From Acidobacteriota bacterium (GTDB lineage Bacteria; Acidobacteriota; Terriglobia; Terriglobales; Acidobacteriaceae): 64,000 nt of DNA. Of the stretch, positions 52,942 through 61,764 are shown one piece after another. A program made the position numbers and the translations under genes. The notes beneath the pieces are model-generated. The model worked only from the letters and a program-made list of their open reading frames with translations, did no database searches and was not told the DNA's origin. The stretch is taken from NCBI GenBank assembly GCA_013289685.1, contig JABCZL010000001.1, positions 774,509 through 838,508 of the forward strand, given 5' to 3'. Positions within the stretch are counted from its first letter, which is position 1, and each line of letters opens with the position of its first letter.

Positions 52942-55236
52942 TTATGCTGATTTCGCAAGCGGCGGGCTCGACTGCGACTCCAACCTGTTTGCCGGTTCGT
53001 CGAGGCGCACTTCGCAAAGTTCCGCGATCAAGGTGCTCGCCCAGCGATAGATATTGCGCTCTCTGACCACGATGCGCATGCGCTGCATTCTTGCCCGCCT
53101 CTCCTCGGTGCTCATCTCAAGAGCGAAACGGATGGCTTCTGCCATCTGCTCGATGTCGTAGGGGTTCACCAACAGCGCGTCCGGCAATTCGCGGGCAGCA
53201 CCTGTAAACCTGCTCAGGACGAGCACCCCTTGTTCATCCTGGCGTGCAGCCACGAATTCCTTGGCCACCAGATTCATTCCGTCGTGTAAGGATGTAACCA
53301 AACAAAGATCCGCGGTCCGGTAGAACCGCTGGATTTCCTGGTGGCTGTGCTGCCGTTTCTTGAAGACGATGGGCTTCCATTTGCCCGTTTGGAAGCGCCA
53401 GTTGATGCGATCCGCTTCGGCCTCCACCTCCCCCAGCAGATCATGATAGCGCTTGATGTGGGTCCGGCTGGGCGCTCCGATCTGTAGAAACGTGAATTTG
53501 TCGCGATAAGTCGCATGCTTTTCCAGGAGCCTTTCGATGGCCAGGAAGCGCTCAAGAATGCCTTTCGTATAGTCCACGCGGTCCACGCCCACGCCCAGAA
53601 ACGCCGCCTCAATCCCTAGTTCCCGCAGCAATGCAACGCGTTCCATGTAAACCGATTCCCCGGGCTCGGCGGGAGGAGCATTCTCTGGAAACTCTACGCT
53701 AATGGGAAACGGCTTTACCACAGTGCGGTGTTCTTCGCGATTGACGGTGAAATGTTCCCAGTCAATCCGTGATTCCAGCGCGCGATCCACCGTTTGCAGG
53801 AAGTTAGTGCAGTGGGATTGAATATGGAAGCCAACCAGGTCCGCTCCCAATAATCCGTCCACGAGTTCCCTTTGCCACGGACAAATGCCGAAGGCCTCGG
53901 GGTTCGGCCACGGGATATGCCAGAAAATTGCCACTCGCGCATCCGGGCGGGCCTTCTTGATCATCCGGGGTAGAAGCGCGAAGTGGTAATCCTGCGCCAG
54001 GAGCACCGGACGCTCCATTCCCTCCATCTCCTTCAGTACCGCGTCTGCGAACCGGCGATTTGCCCTCTCATAGTGTTCCCAGTCGGAACCACGAAACACA
54101 GGCCGCGTATGGGCTATGTGGCAAAGCGGCCACAGCCCTTCATTGGAAAAACCATAGTAGTAGCCTTCTTCTTCCTCCTTGCTCAACCAGACGCGACGTA
54201 ATGTGTAGCGAGGATCGTCGGGCGGAACTCGCAACCGATCGTACTTGTCCACGGTCTCGCGGTCCGCGTCCCCACTTCCGTGTGCCACCCAGGTTCCATC
54301 ACAAGCACGCAAGACCGGCTCGAGCGCCGTTACCAATCCGCTGGCCGGAACAATCGCCTCCACACTCTTGCCTTGATGTTTATGAATGTAAGGTTCTCGA
54401 TTTGAAACTACGAACAGACGGCTCTCGCCCAGCTTGCCGCGCAGGTGCACCGAGAGTCGTTCCGCGGTCCAGAAAGCGTCGGCAGTCTGGCGCAGCTGAG
54501 CCTCTTTCTCCGCCGCGGAGCGAGCCGCGGTGAGACTTGCGGCGAAGTTCGCCATTTCGCGGGCAAGCGGGCGGAACAAATCCAGATCTGACGCCGCCGG
54601 CCTGGAAGAGATTTTGCCCGTGCGCAGTGCATGCATCCACTGCGCTGCCCGTGCAATGGGACCCGTAATGCTCCAGCGCACGATCAGCAGCGTAGTCACT
54701 GTGATCAGCACAACCAGCGCGAGCACGCGCAGAAACGTGTCGCGCCACACCCGCCGGCTTTGAGCGTTGATATAGCTGGCGTCGTGCATGATCGCCAGCG
54801 CGCCCACAACCGCTTCTTCCTGATGGAGAGGGGCCGCATAAATATAAACGGAAACCTCCCCCCGCCGGATGTATTCCCCTGCGCCTCGGCTGGTCGTCGC
54901 TGCCTGCTGGACTGCGGCAGGTTCGCCGGTTAGGCGTTGCGCCAGTCCGGGAGTAAGGGCAATGGATTCGCCTTGGGGGTTATAGACGGCAACTCCCTCC
55001 AGATGTTCCCGGTTACCGAACTGGTCAACGATTATCTGAAGTTCTTTCCGTGAGCCCTTCTTCAGAAGGGGTTCGACTTTGTCCGCGAGACTCTCTCCCA
55101 ATACTTCCGCGCGGTGCTCCAGATCCCGGCGCAGAGCTCGCTTTTGAGACCGTACCTCATAATAGGACGAGAACAGCGAGATCAGTGTGATCCCAATGAT
55201 CAGCGAGATAGTCAGGCGAAGTGTTAAAAGGCGCAC
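52942..55236 (-). CDS. otsA: Trehalose-6-phosphate synthase fused to a membrane sensor/HAMP module
   Basis: A 764-aa protein. Residues 1-245 form a receptor module: TM1 ([19 protein letters not shown]), an extracytoplasmic segment with [20 protein letters not shown] and [14 protein letters not shown] like single-PAS sensors, TM2 ([18 protein letters not shown]) and a HAMP-like linker ([19 protein letters not shown]). Residues 275-740 are a complete GT20 catalytic domain: [36 protein letters not shown] and [14 protein letters not shown]. An extracellular signal could therefore control trehalose synthesis directly. No otsB phosphatase gene is visible. It heads the operon. Confidence 0.92.
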   Translation of the reverse strand: MRLLTLRLTISLIIGITLISLFSSYYEVRSQKRALRRDLEHRAEVLGESLADKVEPLLKKGSRKELQIIVDQFGNREHLEGVAVYNPQGESIALTPGLAQRLTGEPAAVQQAATTSRGAGEYIRRGEVSVYIYAAPLHQEEAVVGALAIMHDASYINAQSRRVWRDTFLRVLALVVLITVTTLLIVRWSITGPIARAAQWMHALRTGKISSRPAASDLDLFRPLAREMANFAASLTAARSAAEKEAQLRQTADAFWTAERLSVHLRGKLGESRLFVVSNREPYIHKHQGKSVEAIVPASGLVTALEPVLRACDGTWVAHGSGDADRETVDKYDRLRVPPDDPRYTLRRVWLSKEEEEGYYYGFSNEGLWPLCHIAHTRPVFRGSDWEHYERANRRFADAVLKEMEGMERPVLLAQDYHFALLPRMIKKARPDARVAIFWHIPWPNPEAFGICPWQRELVDGLLGADLVGFHIQSHCTNFLQTVDRALESRIDWEHFTVNREEHRTVVKPFPISVEFPENAPPAEPGESVYMERVALLRELGIEAAFLGVGVDRVDYTKGILERFLAIERLLEKHATYRDKFTFLQIGAPSRTHIKRYHDLLGEVEAEADRINWRFQTGKWKPIVFKKRQHSHQEIQRFYRTADLCLVTSLHDGMNLVAKEFVAARQDEQGVLVLSRFTGAARELPDALLVNPYDIEQMAEAIRFALEMSTEERRARMQRMRIVVRERNIYRWASTLIAELCEVRLDEPANRLESQSSPPLAKSA

Positions 55237-55958
55237 AAAGGACCTGTATGCAAATCGAGCACCGCGTACGATCCAAAATCGACCGATTTGTCATCAGCGG
55301 CATAGACCCACCATCGTCAGCAGTGACGACTGCAATGGGTAAAAAAGGAAGATCATCTCGAGTCGCTTCGACCCGAGCTTGCCAGGTTGACTCCCTCGGT
55401 GAATCCGAGTTCCTGATCTATCGGTTTCTTCTAAGCCTCAACGCAGTTCAGTTAAGGTCAATAAAAAAAGGGCGAGGACGCCGTCTACTCTATCGGACAA
55501 CGACACGAGTGTCTGATCAAAACGGCTCACATCCCGATTTGGCGCGCCAATTCTCTCCCCCGCCCTCACGGAATTTCTTCCTCCCCTGCGCTCATCAGCC
55601 GCGGATACAAATGTAGGGTTCGCTTTTCATCAGCCGTGCAATTGCGTGATCGACGCGCGCCCGGAATCTTCGAGAAAGTGGGCAATGTTGCAAAGACAGC
55701 CGTCCTTCATCCCTTAGTTTTGTGATCACAGCCGGGCCATTGCGGGCGGCTGTTTCACTTCGCATTCGTCACCACGACGTGGCGGAGCAGGAAGCCCACA
55801 GAAAGGTCGTCCAGGTGGTGCTTCCATCGGAATTCCCGAAGAAATTGAAGGCTTGGAGTGTTACCGCAACGGCGAGAAACTAGAGTCTCGCTTGCTCTAG
55901 GTGTCCGGGGGGTACCCAAAATCAGCCTTGCCGAAATCCTCTAAGTACCTTGAAATCT
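55237..55958. other. 722-base gap upstream of the island edge
   Basis: No intact gene is supported. A short frame around 55800-55880 (reading VQVVLPSEFPKKLKAW) could be the tail of a lost gene. The region contains the otsA leader and ends at the tRNA-like fragment. Confidence 0.4.
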
Positions 55959-56009
55959 TGGTGAGCGCGGCAGGACTCGAACCTGCGACCCATGCCTTAA
56001 AAGAGCAGC
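55959..56009 (-). tRNA. tRNA-Lys 3' fragment (candidate attachment site)
   Basis: On the minus strand the sequence reads anticodon loop CTTTTAA (anticodon TTT), then a variable loop, T-arm GCAGG-TTCGAGT-CCTGC, acceptor strand CGCGCTC, A and an encoded CCA ending at 55959. The 5' half, the D-arm with its GCTCAG-type sequence, is not present upstream. It is therefore a 3' tRNA fragment, as left at one end of an element that integrates into a tRNA gene, and not a functional tRNA. Confidence 0.7.
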
Positions 56010-56139
56010 AGGGGCGAGGGCTGCCGCGCATATTCAACAACTTACGATCATGCGAAAGCCTGAAAAACCCTCTAGAGGGCTGGTGGTCGGGTCTTAATCA
56101 TCATGTTAATAAACATCGGTCAAAGTAACGTGTCACCCG

Positions 56140-57498
56140 CTATGGAACGTTGCGATTGAACCGGGAGTTTACTGCCTTCCATCGTTCGCCTTCGGCCTTG
56201 ATCGACGCTTTGATTTTTTCCTCGTCAGGAATTTCGAATGCTGGCAGCAGCGCTACTTGTGCCTTAAACGTTTCTGGCGCTTTCCGTCCGAGTTCCTCAA
56301 AGTACGCGCGAACAGCAACGATCGCCTCTCGGAGCTCCAACAGAGTTACACGTGCCAGTGGTTTGTCGGGTGGCGCATGCACGACAGCATTGCGCAGCAA
56401 GTATGATTTTTGGAGCTGCTCCCCCCACTTGGTCCCAAGGTCTAGAGTGATCTCTCGGCCTTCCACTCGTCTCGCCAAGATCGTTGGGACTGCGACGATT
56501 CGCTCTTTGAAGCCCTGGCGATCTTCCTCTATTTCAACCTCCCCATCTTGACCAAGTCCCACCGTATTCTCTTTCAAGAAGTTGGATTCGGCCTTGTGAA
56601 ACGTGATGGCACCGTCGTGGAGTCTCCATTGCGCAACGATTGACAATTGCGAATCTAAACCCGCAAACAATAAGACAAGAGCTACCCTTGTCAGGAGGCT
56701 CCCCTCGGAGTCGCCCTCGCACCCGCTTTCCAAGGCGAAGCCGCAGATCATCACCATATCCATCCACGACTGCACAAGAACTCTACCAATACCCACACTC
56801 GACATCGTGACAAATTTCGTTTTCGGTACTCGCTTGTCTTCGGTTCGGTGCCCGATCGCGACATCGTGCTTATCGTATCCACGGATGGTAAGAAGCGCGC
56901 CTATGTAGCCGACCAAATATGGATGCAACTGCCGCTGCACAGAGTTTAGATACAACTCGACCGCATCAACTGCTTGAGCCGCTTCCATTGCTGAAACGCT
57001 CGGCAGATACCGGTCCCACCGTGGATGAATGATGGCATCACGCAACTCTATCGTGCGCCGGAGCTTGCGAATTGCTGGCGAGTTTTTGGGCAATTTATAC
57101 CTTCGGTGAACTGATCGGGCTAACAAATCCGGGACGACCTGGAGGCGTTCCTCAAGACTTTGGCGAAGCGGCACCTCTTTGAGACCGCCTCGATCCGTGA
57201 CGACGGTCTTCCTCCCGGACAGATATTCCAACTGCTCGGGTTTGTATAGATCGGGTCGCACTCTCGCGGCCGCCAAGGCTCGCAATGTGAGGTGCGCGAG
57301 GTTTGACTCAAGTGCTGCCGACGCAAGGATTACTGTCGCCTCTGCCATTACGGGAGTGTGGGCGAGTCTCAAAGCCTCGCGAGCATCTCTCAGGTGCATG
57401 AAGATCCGGTCCATACCCGACTTTGCGATGTCACCCCAAAGCTCAATCAGTTCGTCGTCAAATTTCCTTTTCACATCTGGCGTATTGTCGTCTGTCAT
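56140..57498 (-). CDS. Twin HEPN-like domain protein
   Basis: A 452-aa soluble helical protein made of two similar halves. Each half has an AALESNLAHL/FAGLDSQLSIV-type helix followed by a candidate HEPN motif R-[ND]-x3-H: RDAIIH (Arg153-His158) and RNAVVH (Arg369-His374). That motif forms the active site of many toxin and defence RNases. No partner antitoxin or nucleotidyltransferase is adjacent, and the two motifs could form an intramolecular active site. The assignment is by motif and helical pattern only. A palindrome CCCTCTAGAGGG followed by TTTTT on this strand (56068-56079) may terminate it. Confidence 0.55.
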   Translation of the reverse strand: MTDDNTPDVKRKFDDELIELWGDIAKSGMDRIFMHLRDAREALRLAHTPVMAEATVILASAALESNLAHLTLRALAAARVRPDLYKPEQLEYLSGRKTVVTDRGGLKEVPLRQSLEERLQVVPDLLARSVHRRYKLPKNSPAIRKLRRTIELRDAIIHPRWDRYLPSVSAMEAAQAVDAVELYLNSVQRQLHPYLVGYIGALLTIRGYDKHDVAIGHRTEDKRVPKTKFVTMSSVGIGRVLVQSWMDMVMICGFALESGCEGDSEGSLLTRVALVLLFAGLDSQLSIVAQWRLHDGAITFHKAESNFLKENTVGLGQDGEVEIEEDRQGFKERIVAVPTILARRVEGREITLDLGTKWGEQLQKSYLLRNAVVHAPPDKPLARVTLLELREAIVAVRAYFEELGRKAPETFKAQVALLPAFEIPDEEKIKASIKAEGERWKAVNSRFNRNVP

Positions 57499-57863
57499 TC
57501 CGGCAAACCTCCCTTCGACGGTCGTAGTGGAAGATATAGGCTACACGACTAGCCGTAGTTCGGCGCCGTCCCGGACTGAAGGGTGCGCAGTAATCGACAG
57601 GCATTCGACATTCGTCAATTAGGGATCGCTGAAAGCCTCGACTGGCGCGGGTTAGGGCATGCCGATTTTGAACCATGCCGGGCCCAGGCATGAGTCCAGA
57701 AACCCGCGCCGCCTGTTTCGTATCATGGCACATCGATACTCCTCGATCTTAAACGCTACTCTCCTCTGTCCATGCCGGTTTGCGAATATCGATTGACATC
57801 TATATCGATGCTAGGCTATGTTTCGAATCAAGAGCGCCTGATTCGTATCACGGAGACAATTTC

Positions 57864-58079
57864 GTGGAGAGTTACACGGTCGTGTGGAGTCCGAGCATGC
57901 AAGCCGAGGCCGAACGCAAAGCACAGCGACCAGCGCCGCAGTTACCTGTCGACCGGCGCGGACATGTTGGAAACAAAGGACACATCGTCTTGCAGGGCGA
58001 GCGGCACTCTGTTCGAGAAGATCCTCCCGTGACCAAGCTTCGAGTCGATTGGATGGGGGAAGAGAAGCTGCAGGCGTAA
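57864..58079 (+). CDS. Hypothetical small protein, 71 aa
   Basis: GTG 57864 has GGAGA upstream. The product, beginning VESYTVVWSPSMQAEAERKA and ending EEKLQA, is charged and soluble. Codon use looks coding but no family is recognised. It opens the plus-strand part of the island. An upstream TTGACA (57793-57798) with TATGTT 18 bases on is a possible promoter. Confidence 0.4.
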   Translation: MESYTVVWSPSMQAEAERKAQRPAPQLPVDRRGHVGNKGHIVLQGERHSVREDPPVTKLRVDWMGEEKLQA

Positions 58080-58300
58080 ACGCATCACGAAACACGGCAA
58101 CATGCGAACTGACTCGCAATCTCGCGAACGTCGCCAGCTGGGCGTTCATCTTCCCTTCGATGGCCCCAGACCGCGTCAACAGCGGCGAGAAGCTCAATCG
58201 AGCGACTCGCATCTTGCTCAGTCGCAACTCGTGCTGGCGCTCGATCCAGAGCCAGAACCGCGTCAAACGCATCACGATTCGCATCGCCAGGCGGCCGCGG

Positions 58301-58816
58301 GTGCCTAGACCCTGCACAATTTGCGCCCACCCGCAGCGGATCGATATCGAATCTTCGGTGCTCGGTGGAATCTCGATTCGCTCTGCTGCCAGAGCCGCGG
58401 GCATCTCATGGAGTGCGCTGCAGCGCCATCTCAAGCACCTGCCGGCCGCGATCGCCAAGTCAGTTGAAGGCGAAGCACTGCAGCTTGCGGCCTGCGGAAA
58501 ACTTCCGGCGAGGATCGAAGAGTTGATCGCGCAAACCCGTCAGATCCTGAAGAGTGCAAAAAAGAAAAACGACTTTCACGCTGCTCTGGCGGCGATCAGA
58601 GCAAATCTGAGTTGCCTGGAGATGCTGGGCAAGATCAGCGGCGAATTGCGACCCGGCGCCGGTGAGTTTGTGCCGGCAAATGTGGCCGCGGTCCAGGTGA
58701 ACGTGGTGCCTGCTACGCCCGAAGAAGAGAAGGATCCGCAGCGCTTAGTGCGGCTCATGTGTGAAGTTTACAGTCTGCCCTATCCTCGCGGCGGCACACC
58801 GCCCAGCGTTCAATAG
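58301..58816 (+). CDS. Cys/HTH domain mobile-element protein
   Basis: About 171 aa from GTG 58301, just before the recognisable domain; ATG 58160 is an alternative. The pattern CTICAHPQRIDIES, a Cys-x2-Cys-x-His motif, is followed by SIRSAARAAGISWSALQRHL and KHLP, a homeodomain-like HTH typical of small terminase-like or regulatory proteins of phages and integrative elements. A helical region (RIEELIAQTRQILKSAKKKN) and a Pro-rich tail follow. The exact role, DNA packaging or regulation, cannot be told. Confidence 0.6.
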   Translation: MPRPCTICAHPQRIDIESSVLGGISIRSAARAAGISWSALQRHLKHLPAAIAKSVEGEALQLAACGKLPARIEELIAQTRQILKSAKKKNDFHAALAAIRANLSCLEMLGKISGELRPGAGEFVPANVAAVQVNVVPATPEEEKDPQRLVRLMCEVYSLPYPRGGTPPSVQ

Positions 58817-58844
58817 GTCGAATCCTTCCACTGGGTGGACCCGT

Positions 58845-59441
58845 TCACAGCCCTGGATGAAGGTCCGGTGCGTAATAAGTGCCTTCAGATTCCGAGCGGA
58901 CGATTGCGGCGAGCTGAAACTTGCTGAGAATCACTGCCGCTTCGTTGCCGCTCATCCATCGTTCATGGGCGTCATGAGAAGTTGGCCATTTCGTGAAGCT
59001 CTCGAACGGGCGAGGAGTGATCGGCTTGGCCAATAACAATTGCGCAAGAGCTTGGATGGCGGTCCATTGCTTATCTACTAGACTCGACGATTCGTTTCTG
59101 AGCCGCTCGTCGGCATCAACCCACAGCTTTCCTCGCTGCGGATACATCTCGTCGAGGAGTGCTATCTCCTTCTGTCGGTCGTCCGCGGCTAGTTCTGACG
59201 GAGCACTATGGAGGAGCTTCAGGTTAGCCCTGTAGCCGGCTTTGGTCATCACGATCGTTCGCTCGCGCTCGACTACGTCGACAGCCGCATTGGCGAGGTC
59301 GCCCGGCGTTCGGTGGAGGCTAAAGGTTATCCCTCCCCCGATCGTATCGATGTGTATTCCGGCATCCTGCAGTGGCATCCCCAGCACTGCGCAAGCAACC
59401 GCGTGGGCAGACTCGTGATGGGCTGCAAGGTACGGGTTCAT
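58845..59441 (-). CDS. M41 (FtsH)-like stand-alone metalloprotease domain
   Basis: A 198-aa protein with the N-terminal zinc motif HHESAHAVACAVLG (HExxH followed by Ala, as in FtsH peptidase domains) and GITFSLHR, similar to the segment after the FtsH motif. There is no AAA domain and no membrane helix. A candidate third ligand lies in DEMYPQR-like acidic segments but cannot be assigned. Stand-alone M41-like domains occur in phage and plasmid genomes. The substrate is unknown. Confidence 0.65.
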   Translation of the reverse strand: MNPYLAAHHESAHAVACAVLGMPLQDAGIHIDTIGGGITFSLHRTPGDLANAAVDVVERERTIVMTKAGYRANLKLLHSAPSELAADDRQKEIALLDEMYPQRGKLWVDADERLRNESSSLVDKQWTAIQALAQLLLAKPITPRPFESFTKWPTSHDAHERWMSGNEAAVILSKFQLAAIVRSESEGTYYAPDLHPGL

Positions 59442-59758
59442 GATCGCGAGGATACCATCCGGTGGGCTGCCGATGCACGCCTTCGCTGTGCATAGGTCAA
59501 TTCACCACAGCTCAAACCACGCGCCAGTCACAGCTTCCCCTCACACCGGCGAGGCGATGTGTATCGGATGACGATTAAGGGCCAATCGCGTCGGGGTGGT
59601 TCATCCGAGCAGTGGCGAGTTCTTCTTGTGCGATGGCGATTGAGCACAAGTTACGGGGAAACGGTAGGACCACGATCCGCATGTTACGGGCGGGTTTTCC
59701 ACACCTCCGAGGGAAGTACCTTATTTGCAATTACTTAGGTAATGGCTAAAAAAATCTA
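59442..59758. other. Intergenic region leading to AT-rich promoter
   Basis: A 317-base gap between the protease gene and the AT-richer operon. The last 90 bases turn AT-rich. No gene or RNA is recognised. Confidence 0.4.
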
Positions 59759-59787
59759 ATTGATTTAGAATTTAAAAGGCGGTAGAA
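59759..59787 (+). promoter_or_regulatory. Sigma70-like promoter of the AT-richer island operon
   Basis: TTGATT (59759-59764), a 17-base spacer and TAGAAT (59782-59787) give an optimally spaced promoter in an AT-rich stretch, 30 bases before the ATG at 59818. Confidence 0.65.
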
Positions 59788-59817
59788 TCGCGTGCCTTTC
59801 GCGGGACCCGTCAAACT

Positions 59818-60081
59818 ATGTCCAATGGCAAGATTATAAAATTGTTTGGTCATGACATACCCGTTACTGACGTGCCAGTGGTTGAGGCGGAAGAACTGTT
59901 TGTCCAGTACAAATTAGAGGACGGCACGGTTCTTAAGGTCAAGAACGTGGCCACAAGCATATTGCGTGTTGACAACGAATACCTCCCCGACGGCAATCCG
60001 GTTTATCTAGTGCTCTCGACCCCAGCAGTAAGCGTGGTTAGCTCGCCTTTGAACAAGCAACTACCTGAAAAGGTGCATTGA
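59818..60081 (+). CDS. Hypothetical protein, 87 aa (gene 1 of island operon)
   Basis: A small, beta-rich, soluble protein (IIKLFGHDIPVTDVPVVEAE, then LKVKNVATSILRV). No family is recognised. The reading frame and the two that follow have lower GC than the surrounding genes, which indicates separate origin. It ends two bases before the next start, so the genes are translated together behind the promoter at 59759. Confidence 0.6.
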   Translation: MSNGKIIKLFGHDIPVTDVPVVEAEELFVQYKLEDGTVLKVKNVATSILRVDNEYLPDGNPVYLVLSTPAVSVVSSPLNKQLPEKVH

Positions 60082-60082
60082 G

Positions 60083-60475
60083 ATGTCCGATGCAACGATT
60101 GCTATGCTCACTTCAAACGTGTACGGGGTCGCTTCGTCTATGGAGCAGTCCACGGTATTTTCATTAAGCGACTGCTTTCCTAAAAAAATTATTGTCTCGT
60201 TCAAAGAGGTCAAGGTTGATCGCAGAGTCTTTCAGCTAAACCGACCGTTAGATTTACTTTTAGACCGGGGCGATGATGGATGGTCGTGTGAGGAGCCGAT
60301 CCTTGCGCTATTCGGATTCGGAAAGAAGAGTGTGAATGCCATATGTTCTGTGTTTGAGGATTTCTCCGTTCTGTGGGACGAGATTGCTCAAGCGCCAGAC
60401 GATGTACTCTCTGAAGATGCGCAGCGCAAAAAGCTAGAGCTGCTTTCATTTGTAAAATCCGTGAAAGAGGTTTAA
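60083..60475 (+). CDS. Hypothetical protein, 130 aa (gene 2 of island operon)
   Basis: No family is recognised. The sequence has a beta-rich first half (STVFSLSDCFPKKIIVSFKE, RRVFQLNRPLDLLLDRGDDG) and a helical second half ending FVKSVKEV. There are no signal peptide or membrane segments. It starts two bases after gene 1, and gene 3 begins seven bases after it, so all three form one operon. Confidence 0.6.
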   Translation: MSDATIAMLTSNVYGVASSMEQSTVFSLSDCFPKKIIVSFKEVKVDRRVFQLNRPLDLLLDRGDDGWSCEEPILALFGFGKKSVNAICSVFEDFSVLWDEIAQAPDDVLSEDAQRKKLELLSFVKSVKEV

Positions 60476-60482
60476 CGTCGCC

Positions 60483-60902
60483 TTGCCTCAACAAGCGCGC
60501 GACGTCCGAGAGGCACTGCTAAAGAAGGGCTTCAAAGACGCGGACAAAAAGAACCCCGATCACGATTTCTACTTTTTCTACCACAACGGCAAAAAGACCA
60601 GTGTCTTCACCAAGATTAGCCATAATGAGCGGGAAATCCATGATGGAAACTGCTCCAACATGGCGAAACAAATGAAACTCTCCAACAAACAGTTCAGAGA
60701 GTTTGTGGATTGTCCTCTTGAGCTAAAGCATTATTTGGCGCTTCTTGTCCAGGGAAGACATATACTCCAGCGATCATTGCACGTGGACAAGACAACGAAC
60801 AAGGAAGTGGCTGCTCACTGCACGGCATGTAAGCGCCAATTTATTGGTCTACAGCAGATCATCGAAAAAGAATTTGCGCAACACCAGTGCAAGAAAGCAT
60901 AA
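60483..60902 (+). CDS. HicA-like protein with C-terminal zinc-ribbon (gene 3 of island operon)
   Basis: A 139-aa protein from TTG 60483. The N-terminal 85 residues resemble HicA double-stranded RNA-binding folds: REALLKKGFKDADKKNPDHD, FYFFYHNGKKTSVFTKISHN with the His that corresponds to the HicA catalytic residue, then MAKQMKLSNKQFREFVDCPL. The C-terminus adds a CTAC...HQC module (about 118-137). HicA proteins are mRNA interferases partnered by HicB; genes 1 and 2 do not read as HicB, so the partner is unknown or is a new type. Confidence 0.55.
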   Translation: MPQQARDVREALLKKGFKDADKKNPDHDFYFFYHNGKKTSVFTKISHNEREIHDGNCSNMAKQMKLSNKQFREFVDCPLELKHYLALLVQGRHILQRSLHVDKTTNKEVAAHCTACKRQFIGLQQIIEKEFAQHQCKKA

Positions 60903-61376
60903 GAGTCTGTCCGGACACTACCCAATAGGCCAACCCACGCTCCGCGGGAGCATGAGTCGTTTCAGACCCAGCGCGCAGCACGCCTCGCCGGCGCCAGTGT
61001 TCAGTCGATGATGATTAAGCGTGTGGTCCGCGTCACCAGTTTTCCACTTCTCGAAAACCTACTGTTACGCGCCCCGTTTTCCACTTGCGTCCGCGCTGTC
61101 TTTCATGGCAGACTCAAAATGGAATTTGTGCAACGGGCCCGGCAGCCTGCTCCATCCTGAACCGGGTCGCAGGCAGGGCCCCACGCGCAAATTGAACCGG
61201 TTCCATGACCTCCGCACATAATTCGAGTTCATCAGCAACCGGGGAGCGCGCAGAGTTAGTGTAGGGACGGGCTGTGGTGTCCGTCTGCATTCCTAACCAT
61301 CGGCGTATCGGTCCTTCGGGACCACCACCAGAAAGTGCCTCAGAAATGAGGCGGAGCATCTGGGAAGGTGGTTTCG
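60903..61376. other. 474-base gap, no supported gene
   Basis: The in-frame reading at 61021-61221 has no family character. A palindrome GCTCCGCGGGAGC near 60940 has no U-run. Nothing else is recognised. Confidence 0.4.
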
Positions 61377-61682
61377 ATGCGCGCAGGCCAACCCGCAGCA
61401 GTACTTCCTGAGAATCCGCAGCAGCCCAAGTCGGCCGACCAGATCGTCGCAGCGGCCGCACACCGTCTTGTAAGCATTGAGCGCATGCGCCTGATCGGCC
61501 ACGCGGAGAAGCTGCGCCCGAAGAGCGCAGTCGAGGCGGATCGGCTACTGGAGCGCGTGACGGCGCTGCGAGTAGCCTTGGATTTTTTCAGACGCCTGCA
61601 GCGGACACCGGCAGACGCAACGAAGAAAGCAAAGCTGGGACACGGCGCGAAAGCGCGCAGTGAATCGACGGCCAGCGAGTGA
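61377..61682 (+). CDS. Hypothetical helical protein, 101 aa
   Basis: ATG 61377 follows GGAAGG. The product is mostly helical and basic (SADQIVAAAAHRLVSIERMR, LLERVTALRVALDFFRRLQ) with a Lys/Ala-rich tail. It may be a small DNA- or RNA-associated phage protein. Its stop lies 82 bases before the replication gene, suggesting co-transcription. Confidence 0.45.
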   Translation: MRAGQPAAVLPENPQQPKSADQIVAAAAHRLVSIERMRLIGHAEKLRPKSAVEADRLLERVTALRVALDFFRRLQRTPADATKKAKLGHGAKARSESTASE

Positions 61683-61764
61683 CGGGGTGCAGCCCTTCAC
61701 TTCGCTGGCCGTTTTGTTTTTGCTGAGCACGGCACGAGAAACCGATTGGCAGGAGCACGAGAGC

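Noticed and set aside
52704..52958. N-terminal extension of trehalose synthase overlapping otsA
   Set aside because: The extra 85 residues are Arg/Ser/Pro-rich with no family character, and the TreS N-terminus is complete without them.
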